DNA of 18,135 nucleotides. It comes from Sphingobium sp. GTDB taxonomy: Bacteria > Pseudomonadota > Alphaproteobacteria > Sphingomonadales > Sphingomonadaceae. Where the stretch lies: NCBI GenBank assembly GCA_030148625.1, contig JASBTC010000175.1, forward strand, positions 1 to 18,135, read 5' to 3'. The notes beneath the pieces are model-generated. The model was not told the origin of the DNA, ran no database searches, and saw only the letters and a program-made list of their open reading frames with translations. Positions 6,514 to 13,623 of the stretch are shown in pieces. The translations under genes were made by a program, and so were the position numbers. Each line of letters begins with the position of its first letter. The first letter of the stretch is position 1.

Positions 6514-7812
6514 ATGCGGCATATTGCGGTGATCGGTTCCGGGCCCGCCGGCTATTATACGGCCGAAGCCTGTCAGAAGCTGTTCGGCGGCGACGTCAGG
6601 ATCGACGTGATCGACGGCCTGCCCGTCCCCTATGGCCTGATCCGCTTCGGCGTCGCGCCCGATCATCAGTCGATCAAGGCGGTCTCGCGCCGCTACGAAG
6701 CCGTCGCGCTCAGCGACAATGTCCGCTTCGTCGGCAATGTCTCGGTCGGACGCGATGTGAGCATCGACGAACTCCAGTCGCTCTACGACGCGGTGGTGCT
6801 CGCGACCGGCGCGCCCAATGATCGCCCGCTCGGCATAGCCGGCGACGATCTGCCCGGCGTGGTCGGCTCGGCGGCGTTTGTCGGCTGGTATAACGGACAT
6901 CCCGATTTCGCCGATCTGGCGCCGCCGCTCGACGTGGGCGGCGCCGTCGTGGTCGGCAACGGCAATGTCGCGCTCGACGTCGCGCGTATCCTCTCCAAGA
7001 CCCCGGCGGAGTTCGCCGGCTCCGATATCGTCGATCACGCTCTGGGCGCACTGGCCGGATCGTCGATCCGCACCATCTCGATCCTCGGCCGGCGCGGGCC
7101 CCATCAGATCGCGATGACGCCCAAGGAACTGGGCGAGCTCGGCCATCTGGAACGCGCCGCACCGCATGTCGACCCGGCCGACCTGCCGCCCGTCGGCGAC
7201 GATGCCCTGCTCGAACCGGGCATGCGCAAGTCGGTGACGCATCTGCGCGATTTCGCGGCGGCCGGCGCAACCAAGTCGATCGCGATCGATTTCGACTTTT
7301 TCGCGATGCCCGTCGCGATCGAGGGCGACGGCAAGGTCGAGCGCGTGATCGTCGAGCGCACCGTGCTCGATGCCGATCTGCGGTCGCGCGGGACCGGAGA
7401 ACGCTACATCATTCCGTGCGGACTGGTGGTGAGTTGCATCGGCTACAGCACACCGAAGATCGAGGGCGTCCCCTACGAACATGGTCGCGGACGCTTCGCC
7501 AATGACGAAGGACGCATCCTGCCCGGCCTCTATTGCGTCGGCTGGGCGCGGCGCGGCCCCACCGGCACGATCGGCACCAACCGGCCCGACGGGCAGATGA
7601 TCGCCGAAAAGATCGCCGCCGACCTGCCCGATCCATCGCGCAAGGCCGGGCGGACAGGGCTCGATGCACTGCTTTCCGCGCGCAACGTCGAGGTCGTCAC
7701 CTTTCGCGACTGGCAGAAGATCGAGGCTGCAGAGGTCGCGCGCGCCCGCGACGGCAGCCCGCGCGGCAAGTTCGTCAACATCGCGGAGATGATCGCCGCA
7801 CGTGGTGATTGA
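6514..7812 (+). CDS. FAD-dependent ferredoxin/adrenodoxin-type NADP+ reductase (FprA-like)
   Basis: Cytoplasmic flavoenzyme of 432 residues that moves electrons between NADPH and a ferredoxin, as in mycobacterial FprA and mitochondrial adrenodoxin reductase. Residues 4-13 (IAVIGSGPAG) are the FAD Rossmann motif. PYGLIRFGVAPDHQSIK (39-55) is highly characteristic. VVVGNGNVALDVARIL (145-160) is the NADP-binding Rossmann motif, followed by GRRGPHQIAMTPKELGEL (192-209), and the C-terminal FAD contact GWARRGPTGTIGTNRPDG spans 343-360. Length matches the family. ATG 6514 has AGGAGAG at 6499-6505; the ATG at 6507 is in another frame. No ferredoxin, cytochrome P450 or Rieske oxygenase gene lies nearby, so the redox partner must be elsewhere. 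It is transcribed away from pnuC and followed by a tRNA gene with its own promoter. Confidence 0.93.
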   Translation: MRHIAVIGSGPAGYYTAEACQKLFGGDVRIDVIDGLPVPYGLIRFGVAPDHQSIKAVSRRYEAVALSDNVRFVGNVSVGRDVSIDELQSLYDAVVLATGAPNDRPLGIAGDDLPGVVGSAAFVGWYNGHPDFADLAPPLDVGGAVVVGNGNVALDVARILSKTPAEFAGSDIVDHALGALAGSSIRTISILGRRGPHQIAMTPKELGELGHLERAAPHVDPADLPPVGDDALLEPGMRKSVTHLRDFAAAGATKSIAIDFDFFAMPVAIEGDGKVERVIVERTVLDADLRSRGTGERYIIPCGLVVSCIGYSTPKIEGVPYEHGRGRFANDEGRILPGLYCVGWARRGPTGTIGTNRPDGQMIAEKIAADLPDPSRKAGRTGLDALLSARNVEVVTFRDWQKIEAAEVARARDGSPRGKFVNIAEMIAARGD

Positions 7813-7819
7813 AGCGGGC

Positions 7820-7847
7820 TTGCGATGCGCCAAACCGCTGCTATAAG
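7820..7847 (+). promoter_or_regulatory. Promoter of tRNA-Pro
   Basis: TTGCGA (7820-7825) and TATAAG (7842-7847) are separated by 16 nt and followed by a G/C-only discriminator (CCGCCGCC). This is the usual layout of stable-RNA promoters. It begins directly after the reductase stop codon, 64 nt before the tRNA. Confidence 0.6.
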
Positions 7848-7888
7848 CCGCCGCCTGCCTACCGGCTTCGTGCCGGTTCCGCATCGGT

Positions 7889-7965
7889 CGGGGAGTAGCT
7901 CAGCCTGGTAGAGCACTGTCTTCGGGAGGCAGGGGCCGGAGGTTCGAATCCTCTCTCCCCGACCA
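7889..7965 (+). tRNA. tRNA-Pro (anticodon CGG)
   Basis: All four arms are present. The acceptor stem is CGGGGAG (7889-7895) with CTCCCCG (7955-7961), discriminator A and an encoded CCA (7963-7965). The D stem is GCTC/GAGC, and the loop contains GGTA. The anticodon stem CTGTC/GGCAG carries the loop TTCGGGA, giving CGG in the anticodon position, which reads CCG proline codons. The T arm contains GGTTCGAATCC. Length is 77 nt. No integrase or duplicated tRNA end follows within the window, so it has not been used as an attachment site here. Confidence 0.97.
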
Positions 7966-7998
7966 TTTTCTTCTGGATCGCGTAGCGCGGAGTGCCGG

Positions 7999-8238
7999 AT
8001 GGCTGACGATAAGCCCGAATCGAAGCAAGCCCCGAAAAAGCGCGTTGCGCCCAAGCGTACGGCGAAGGCCGCTCCGGCAAAGCGGGCACCTGCAAAGGCA
8101 AAGGCGGACGCCGCTTCGAAGGGCGAACCCCGCCCGTCGCGCTGGTCCAACGCCGGACTCGGCGCAGCGATCGGATCGGCGGCGATCGTCGCCGCACTGC
8201 TCTACGTCAATCGCAGCACGAAGAAGAAGCCCGACTGA
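7999..8238 (+). CDS. Small Lys/Ala/Pro-rich protein with one C-terminal membrane segment
   Basis: A 79-residue protein I cannot assign to a family. Residues 1-48 are highly basic and of low complexity, rich in K, A and P (PKKRVAPKRTAKAAPAKR), recalling histone-H1-like or AlgP-type tails. Residues about 50-70 (NAGLGAAIGSAAIVAALLYV) form one plausible membrane helix, followed by a short basic tail RSTKKKPD. That gives either a tail-anchored or an N-in inner-membrane protein with a cationic cytoplasmic arm. ATG 7999 has GCGGAG at 7987-7992. It begins 34 nt after the tRNA with no terminator between, so read-through from the tRNA promoter is likely. Third-position G/C bias and a clean ribosome-binding site support a real gene; binding to nucleic acid or acidic lipid is only an inference from charge. 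Confidence 0.7.
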   Translation: MADDKPESKQAPKKRVAPKRTAKAAPAKRAPAKAKADAASKGEPRPSRWSNAGLGAAIGSAAIVAALLYVNRSTKKKPD

Positions 8239-8286
8239 GGCGCACGGGAGCGCCACACCGCGCGCACCCCTTTTCGTCAGACCCGA

Positions 8287-10299
8287 TCAGGTCGCGACAC
8301 GCAGGCCGAGCCACAAGGTGCGCGGACTGGCGCGCTCGATCACGCCATCGTCACTGCGCGCCGCATCGACGCGGACATTGCCCAGATTCTCGCCGCGCGC
8401 CTCGATCGACAATCCCCTGGTGATCGGAAACAGCACACGCGCGTCGGCGGTCAGGGCATCGCGCAGCGGCACGATGTTCAAATCGTCCTCATATTGCACC
8501 GAGACATAGCGTAGCGTCACCGAGGCGGCAGGACCGGACGACCGCTGCCAACCGAGCGTGGCCGACGCCATATGTCGCGGCGTCTGCGCCGGGCGCAGTC
8601 CGTCAAGCGACAGCGCCAGGCCGGACGCGCGCACGACGCTTTCGGTATAGGCGTAGGACGCAGCGAAGCGCAGATCGCCCGCAGAATAGCTGGCGTCGAA
8701 TTCGACGCCCTGGGCGCGGACCGCGTCGAGATTCTGGCGGCGACGCGTGACGCGCGGCACGACGGTCACGTTGGCGATCGCGTCCTTCATCCGGTTGGTG
8801 AACACGGTCACGCCGATCCGGGCCGAATCGCTCGGGCGCCAGTCGATACCCGCTTCGATGCCCGACAGTCGCTCGGGACTGAGTGCCGCATTGGCCTGCG
8901 TCGTTTCGTTACCCACTCGGAACGGCCGATAGAGTTCGTTGAGCGTCGGCAGGCGCCAGCCGAGATAAGCGGCGGCACGCAGCGTCACCGTCTCGACCGG
9001 GCGAAAGGCCAGTCCGCCGCGCGCGGTCGGCGCCCAGCCCTGGCGCGCGGGATAGGCGGCGTTGGTGATCAGCGGTCCGCCCGACAGGTTGCGCTCGCGC
9101 AGGAAGCCCTGCCCGATCCACCAGCGATCGATCCGTGCCGCGCCGGTCAGGGTCAGGGCGTCGCCGAAATCGGCGCTCAGCTCGGCAAAGGCGCCGGCAG
9201 TGTCGCTATGCCCGCCCGCCTCGCGACCGCGCTGCGGTGCGCCCGCCGCATTGTAGAAGAAATATTCCTTGGTGACGCCGCTCGTCCGCCGCCAATCCGC
9301 GCCCAGGCGCAGTTCGAGCGTGTCGCCGAGTGGCGGCCGCAATTCGAACCGCGCGCCGAGGCCCGTCGAGGGAACATTATATTGTTCGGCAACCGCCGTC
9401 GCCGTGGTCCGCCCCGGGCTGAGGCTGGCAAAGCCGCTGTAGAAATCGCGCACCTGAAGATAGGCAAGCGCGGAATAGCCCCAGCGCCCGCGCCCGACCA
9501 GGCGCAGGCTGGCATCGGCGCCGTCGCCGCCATTGCCGCTGAATGCGAAACCACGATCGCGATCGTCGGTGAAGGCCAGCATGTTCGCCTGAAGCTCGGT
9601 GTCGGCGCCGACCGGAATCACCGCGCGCGCCGCGACGCTCGCCTGTTCATAAGGCGCGCGCCGGTCCGCCGGTCCGCGATCGTCCTTCGCGATCGGGATG
9701 AAGCCGTCGCTGCGCGCATAATCCGCGCTGATCGTCGCAAAGCCCGCGCCCAGCGGCAGCGCCGCGGTCGCATCCGCCGCGATCGATTCGCGGCTGCCAT
9801 AAGCGACGCCGCCACCGAAGCGCGACAGCGTGTCCGGCCCCGCGCTCGTCAGTTCGATCGTGCCGGCAAGCGCGCCCGCGCCGAGCACGCCGCTGCCGCC
9901 GCCGCGCGTGACACGGACATGATCGAGCCGGCCCGGCGCAAAGGCCGGCCAGCTGATCCAGCCGCCAAAAGGATCGCTTTGCGGGACGCCGTCGAGAATC
10001 ACGAGCGCACGGCTCGACGCGTTGCCACCGAGCCCTCGCAACGTAACGCCCTGGCTGGTCGGATTGGCGGAGCGCGCATCGGAGCGGCGGAACTGCTGCA
10101 ATCCGGCGACGTCCTTGAGCACATCCTCCAGCCGCCCGCTCGCGCTGCCGGTCAGCCGGTCGCGTTCGATGCGGACGATGTCATAGGCGGCATCGCCCTT
10201 CGCCTCTTCCAGCCCATGGCCGGTGACGATGATATCCTGCTCCTCCGCCAGCGCCGGGGTGGCGATACAGGCAAGCGCGAAACCAAGGCGACGGATCAT
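8287..10299 (-). CDS. TonB-dependent outer-membrane receptor
   Basis: Outer-membrane active-transport receptor of 670 residues, powered by TonB-ExbBD. A signal peptide (MIRRLGFALACIATPALA) ends near residue 18, followed by a TonB-box-like DIIVTG at 22-27. The plug spans roughly 35-152 and shows the family pattern (GRLEDVLKDVAGLQQFRR, TSQGVTLRGLGGNASSRALV, ILDGVPQSDPFGG, then VRVTRGGGSGVLGAGALAGTIELTS). The rest alternates as expected of a 22-strand barrel. The C-terminus ends GLRVAT rather than with the usual aromatic residue. The start is ATG 10299, overlapping the upstream stop by ATGA, with GGGAG at 10307-10311. It is the last gene of the minus-strand operon, which ties it to 5-oxoproline-related metabolism. 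Receptors of this size often carry siderophores or cobalamin, but no such gene is nearby; substrate unknown. Confidence 0.93.
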   Translation of the reverse strand: MIRRLGFALACIATPALAEEQDIIVTGHGLEEAKGDAAYDIVRIERDRLTGSASGRLEDVLKDVAGLQQFRRSDARSANPTSQGVTLRGLGGNASSRALVILDGVPQSDPFGGWISWPAFAPGRLDHVRVTRGGGSGVLGAGALAGTIELTSAGPDTLSRFGGGVAYGSRESIAADATAALPLGAGFATISADYARSDGFIPIAKDDRGPADRRAPYEQASVAARAVIPVGADTELQANMLAFTDDRDRGFAFSGNGGDGADASLRLVGRGRWGYSALAYLQVRDFYSGFASLSPGRTTATAVAEQYNVPSTGLGARFELRPPLGDTLELRLGADWRRTSGVTKEYFFYNAAGAPQRGREAGGHSDTAGAFAELSADFGDALTLTGAARIDRWWIGQGFLRERNLSGGPLITNAAYPARQGWAPTARGGLAFRPVETVTLRAAAYLGWRLPTLNELYRPFRVGNETTQANAALSPERLSGIEAGIDWRPSDSARIGVTVFTNRMKDAIANVTVVPRVTRRRQNLDAVRAQGVEFDASYSAGDLRFAASYAYTESVVRASGLALSLDGLRPAQTPRHMASATLGWQRSSGPAASVTLRYVSVQYEDDLNIVPLRDALTADARVLFPITRGLSIEARGENLGNVRVDAARSDDGVIERASPRTLWLGLRVAT

Positions 10300-10934
10300 G
10301 AAGGCGCTCCCACGCGATCGGGGTGTGCCGCGGCGAACGGGTCGAGCGCGGTGCAGGTGGCGTCGATCCGGGTCAGGATCGGATAATCGTCGAGCGGCAG
10401 CGAGAAGCGTCGCGCGTTGAACATCTGCGGCACCAGGCAGATATCGGCGAGACCGGGCCGGTCACCGCCCAGGAAGGTGCCCGCATCCGCCGCCATCGCT
10501 TCGAGCGCGCGGAATCCCTCGGCAACCCAGTGGCGATACCAGGCGTCGCGTCCGGCCTGGTCGACGCCGAGCACATCCTTCAGATAGTTCAGCACCCGCA
10601 GATTATCGATCGGATGGATATCGGCCGAGATCACCAGTGCCTGGGCGAGCGTCCTGGCGCGCGCGGCGGGATCCTGCGGAACCAGGCGCGGCTCGGGATA
10701 TTTCGCGTCGAGATAGTCGATGATCGCGAGACTCTGGGTCAGTTGATGCCCGTCAATCTCGAGCGTCGGTACGAAACCCTGCGGGTTGCGCGCCAGATTG
10801 GCGGGCGTCCGCTGATCGCCGTCGAGCAGGCTGATGTCGACGCGTTCATAGGCAATCGCCTTCAGGTTGAGCGCGATGCGGACACGGTAGCTGGCGGAGG
10901 AGCGAAAATAGTCGAACAGGGTCACGCCGCTCAT
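10296..10934 (-). CDS. maiA: Zeta-class glutathione transferase / maleylacetoacetate isomerase
   Basis: Cytoplasmic glutathione-dependent enzyme of 212 residues; the best-known reaction is cis-trans isomerisation of maleylacetoacetate in tyrosine catabolism. The thioredoxin-like domain carries RSSASYRVRIAL (11-22), the zeta-class active-site motif with its catalytic Ser, NPQGFVPTLEIDG (50-62) and QSLAIIDYLD (67-76), which binds the glutathione gamma-glutamyl group. The helical domain has IHPIDNLRVLNYL (107-119) and GLADICLVPQMFNARRF (161-177), both diagnostic of this class. It overlaps the DUF2891 stop by ATGA and has GGGGGAGAG at 10938-10946. No fumarylacetoacetase or homogentisate dioxygenase is present, so the usual pathway context is missing and another glutathione-linked reaction is plausible. 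Family assignment is secure; the exact substrate is not. Confidence 0.92.
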   Translation of the reverse strand: MSGVTLFDYFRSSASYRVRIALNLKAIAYERVDISLLDGDQRTPANLARNPQGFVPTLEIDGHQLTQSLAIIDYLDAKYPEPRLVPQDPAARARTLAQALVISADIHPIDNLRVLNYLKDVLGVDQAGRDAWYRHWVAEGFRALEAMAADAGTFLGGDRPGLADICLVPQMFNARRFSLPLDDYPILTRIDATCTALDPFAAAHPDRVGAPS

Positions 10935-11932
10935 TCACTCTCCCCCGCGGTCAAGGCCAGCAGCGCAAAGCTCGCCAGCCAATGCTCGCCCATATAGTCG
11001 CCCGCGACATGCGTCAGGCTCGCGGCGAGATGCGCGTCGGCGGCGGCGAGCGCAAGTCCCTTTTCGGGCGCATCCAGCACCGGAACCAGCGATCGCCAGC
11101 ACCAGGCGCGGCTGAGATTGAAGCCGTCGAGATGCGCGATCTTGCCGTCGCTGCGATCGGATACGAAGGCGGGCGCGAACAGGCTGGCGGGTTCGCCCAC
11201 CGCCAGGCCGGGCAGGAAGCCGGCAAACCAGGCGCGGAAATCGGATGCGGGCAGAACGCGGCGCATGCACAGCGCCTCGATCAATGCCGATGAGAGAAAT
11301 TCGTCGCCGCCCGGCTCCCATCCCGGGCAAGCGCGGTCGCCGCCGAAATAGTCGACCGCACGTGCACGGACGAGTTCCGCCAGCGCAGGATCGTGCGTCT
11401 CCGCCCAGTCGAGCGCCAGCACCAGCGCAAAGGCCGTGCTGTAATGCGTGCCGGTGCGGATCGGATAGGTCTGTCGCGGCAGGAAATCGTGGAAGCGCTG
11501 CGCGAAGGCGCGCGCCAGCGGCTCCAGCGCTTCGCCCCATTCCGCATCCTCGTGCCGGGCCGCCTCTCCGTGCAGCGCCAGCAGCCACGCCCAGCCATAA
11601 GGCCGTTCGAAGCCGCCGGTATAGGCACGGTCGAGATAGGCGAGTTCGCCCGCCACCTTGTGCGGAACCAGCATCGCATCGGCCAGAGCACGCACCTCCG
11701 CGGCGAACGGCGCGTGCGGAAAGCGCCGGGTGAGCGACAGCAGCATCCAATGGCCGTGGACGCAACTGTGCCAGTCGAAACTGCCGTGGAAGATCGGATG
11801 CAAGGCCTTGGGCCCAAGCACATCCTCCGGCCCATCCATGACATGGTCGAGCTTGTGCGGATATTCGAGCGTGACATGGCCAAGCGCGATCATGGCGAAG
11901 CGCGCGGCGAGATCCTGGGTGAGAGCGGTCAT
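10931..11932 (-). CDS. DUF2891 family protein
   Basis: A soluble 333-residue protein without signal peptide, which I recognise as DUF2891. It is rich in Trp, His and aromatic residues at conserved-looking turns: HPIFHGSFDWHSCVHGHWML (45-64), AYTGGFERPYGWAWLLALHGE (103-123), TGTHYSTAFAL (160-170), CPGWEPGGDEFLSS (202-215), FNLSRAWCWR (271-280) and GDYMGEHWLASFAL (311-324). The spacing of amphipathic helices with these loops resembles an alpha/alpha-barrel enzyme whose loops line one pocket, but that is inference. No function is established to my knowledge. Members are often found beside DUF969/DUF979, as here (18 nt downstream of DUF979, ATGA overlap with maiA), suggesting an enzyme acting on the transported compound. 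The start at 11932 has a modest AGGGCG ribosome-binding site. Confidence 0.85.
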   Translation of the reverse strand: MTALTQDLAARFAMIALGHVTLEYPHKLDHVMDGPEDVLGPKALHPIFHGSFDWHSCVHGHWMLLSLTRRFPHAPFAAEVRALADAMLVPHKVAGELAYLDRAYTGGFERPYGWAWLLALHGEAARHEDAEWGEALEPLARAFAQRFHDFLPRQTYPIRTGTHYSTAFALVLALDWAETHDPALAELVRARAVDYFGGDRACPGWEPGGDEFLSSALIEALCMRRVLPASDFRAWFAGFLPGLAVGEPASLFAPAFVSDRSDGKIAHLDGFNLSRAWCWRSLVPVLDAPEKGLALAAADAHLAASLTHVAGDYMGEHWLASFALLALTAGESE

Positions 11933-11950
11933 GCCGCGCGCCCTATCAGA

Positions 11951-12910
11951 TCAGCGCGATCGGAAGGCGAGAAAATAGATCAGCAGAAGGTTGCAGACGA
12001 GTAACGGCAATGCCGTGCCGATCTGCGCCTTGATCACGCCATTGCGGTCCTTGAGATCGAGCAGTGCGGCGGGCACGATGTTGAAGTTCGCGGCCATCGG
12101 CGTCATCAGCGTGCCGCAGAAACCGGCGAGCATGCCGATCGCGCCGATCACCGCCGCGTCGCCGCCATAGCCCTTGATCAGCAGCGGCACGCCGATCGCG
12201 GCAGCCATCACCGGAAAGGCGGCAAAGGCGTTGCCCATGATCATCGTGAACAGCGCCATGCCCAGCGCATAGACCGTGACGGCAACGAAGCGGTTGCCCT
12301 CCGGTATCGCATATCCGGCAAGCGCGCCGATGATGTCGCCCACGCCGGCAAGCGCAAAGACCGCACCGAGTGCGGCCAGCATCTGCGGCAGCACCACCGC
12401 CCAGCCGATCGAATCGATCAGCCGCCGCCCCTCCTGAAGCGGCGCGATCGCGGGCGGGCGAAGCCAGACCATCGTCACCGCCACGGCTGCCAGCGCGCCG
12501 GTACCGAGCAGGATCAGCGTCACCCATTTGGGATCGAACAGGCCGGATTGCCCGAACGGTGTGTAGTTATAGGCGAGCGTACCGAAGAATGCCGTCGCGG
12601 GAATGATCAGCGCAGGCAGGAACAGCCGGTTGCCGAGCCGCAGCGAATGGGCCTCGCGCGCCTCGCATGTCGTCGTTTCCGGCTCGCTGCGCCCGATCGC
12701 GCCGAAACCGGCAAGCCCGACCAGGCACAGCACGAGCACGCCATTGCCGGTATCGCCCAGCAGATTGCCGCCCAGAAAGCTCAGCGCGAGCAGCCCCCAG
12801 AATGCGGCATTGCCCCAGCGTTTCGGGTTGTGCCGGTCGCGCGCGCTCAGCACCGCATAGGCCGCGAACATCGCGCCACCCAATGCATAGAGCCAGCCGA
12901 GCGTGATCAT
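11951..12910 (-). CDS. DUF979 family membrane protein, predicted 5-oxoproline transporter subunit
   Basis: A polytopic inner-membrane protein of 319 residues with about nine to ten hydrophobic segments. Family-typical parts include the N-terminal LGWLYALGGAMFAAYAV, a cytoplasmic-looking acidic loop (RSEPETTTCEAREAHS, about 74-89), and the conserved C-terminal block MIMGNAFAAFPVMAAAIGVPLLIKGYGG followed by GMLAGFCGTLMTPMAANFNIVPAALL. The last block, with its GTLMTPMAANFN re-entrant-like turn, recalls ion-transporter-superfamily permeases. DUF979 nearly always pairs with DUF969, and in Gram-positives I recall the pair beside pyroglutamyl peptidase (pcp), hence the 5-oxoproline permease prediction. 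Its start overlaps the DUF969 stop by ATGA, as expected for subunits made in equal amounts. Family secure; substrate inferred from context. Confidence 0.85.
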   Translation of the reverse strand: MITLGWLYALGGAMFAAYAVLSARDRHNPKRWGNAAFWGLLALSFLGGNLLGDTGNGVLVLCLVGLAGFGAIGRSEPETTTCEAREAHSLRLGNRLFLPALIIPATAFFGTLAYNYTPFGQSGLFDPKWVTLILLGTGALAAVAVTMVWLRPPAIAPLQEGRRLIDSIGWAVVLPQMLAALGAVFALAGVGDIIGALAGYAIPEGNRFVAVTVYALGMALFTMIMGNAFAAFPVMAAAIGVPLLIKGYGGDAAVIGAIGMLAGFCGTLMTPMAANFNIVPAALLDLKDRNGVIKAQIGTALPLLVCNLLLIYFLAFRSR

Positions 12911-13590
12911 GGTTCACCCTCCGCCTTGCCGCGCACGGAGGGTTTGCGGTCGAGCAGCAGCAGCCGCCCGCCATGGATCAGGAAAGCGAGGATCGCGGTC
13001 GGGATCGCCCAGACCGACAATTGCAGGGGCGCGAGCACGATACCGTAGGTTTCGAACGTCCCCTTGATCAACAGGATCGAGGCGATCGCGATGAAGATGT
13101 CCTCGCCGAAGAACAGCCCGACATTGTCGGTCGCGGCGGCATAGCTTTTCACGGTCTCGCGATCATCGTCGCCGAGCACGCCCTGCTGCTCCGCCGCGGC
13201 CTCGGCCATCGGCGCGACCAGCGGACGGACGGTCTGGGGATGACCGGCAACCGAGGTCAGGCCGAGCGCGGACAATCCCTGGCGCAGCGCAAGATAGACG
13301 ATCAGCAATCGACCGGCGGTTGCGCCGCGCAGCCCGGAGATCAGCGTTCGCGCGCGTTGCTGCAGGCCGAAGCGTTCGAGCAGGCCGATCACCGGCAGCA
13401 CGACATAGACGACCGTGACGAAGCGATTGTCGTTGAACGCCTTGCCGAGCGCCGCGAGCACCGCGGCAAAGTCGAAGCCCGCCGCCAGCCCGGTAACGAA
13501 GGCGGCGACAGTGACCACCAGCAACGGATTGAAGCGCAGCAGGAACCCCGCGACGACGACGAGAATGCCGAGCAGCGGGAGGTAGCTCAT
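12907..13590 (-). CDS. DUF969 family membrane protein, predicted 5-oxoproline transporter subunit
   Basis: A polytopic inner-membrane protein of 227 residues, the usual partner of DUF979. Hydrophobic segments begin at the N-terminus (LPLLGILVVVAGFLLRF). The highly conserved region includes NDNRFVTVVYVVLPVIGLLE, GLTSVAGHPQTVRPLVAPMA and AAATDNVGLFFGEDIFIAIAS. The polar residues within HPQTVRP and ATDNVGLFFGED, set between hydrophobic helices, are good candidates for a substrate or ion site. It lies directly downstream of the 5-oxoprolinase gene (33-nt gap), so permease and enzyme are encoded side by side. Its ribosome-binding site GGGGGA lies in a small hairpin directly before the ATG at 13590. 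Family secure; transport of 5-oxoproline is inferred from the neighbouring enzyme and remembered database naming. Confidence 0.85.
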   Translation of the reverse strand: MSYLPLLGILVVVAGFLLRFNPLLVVTVAAFVTGLAAGFDFAAVLAALGKAFNDNRFVTVVYVVLPVIGLLERFGLQQRARTLISGLRGATAGRLLIVYLALRQGLSALGLTSVAGHPQTVRPLVAPMAEAAAEQQGVLGDDDRETVKSYAAATDNVGLFFGEDIFIAIASILLIKGTFETYGIVLAPLQLSVWAIPTAILAFLIHGGRLLLLDRKPSVRGKAEGEP

Positions 13591-13592
13591 CG

Positions 13593-13610
13593 CCGCATCC
13601 CCCGATGCGG
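13593..13610 (-). promoter_or_regulatory. Hairpin holding the DUF969 ribosome-binding site
   Basis: On the transcribed strand CCGCATC - GGGG - GATGCGG forms a perfect 7-bp stem with a GGGG loop, ending 2 nt before the DUF969 start codon. The GGGGGA ribosome-binding site occupies the loop and first stem base. It could tune translation of the transporter pair relative to the upstream enzyme. It has no T-tract, so it is not a terminator. Confidence 0.45.
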
Positions 13611-13623
13611 CCAGATCGCCCTG

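Noticed and set aside
7889..7998. tRNA 3' end as a possible integration site
   Set aside because: No integrase, direct repeat of the tRNA end or composition change follows within the window.
8239..8254. Small hairpin GGCGC-ACGGGA-GCGCC after the small basic protein gene
   Set aside because: Five base pairs only and no adjacent T-tract in either direction, so I do not call it a terminator for the small gene or the TonB receptor.
8572..10386. 604-codon plus-strand frame opposite the TonB receptor
   Set aside because: Arg/Ala-rich shadow of a gene whose signal peptide, plug and barrel are clear.
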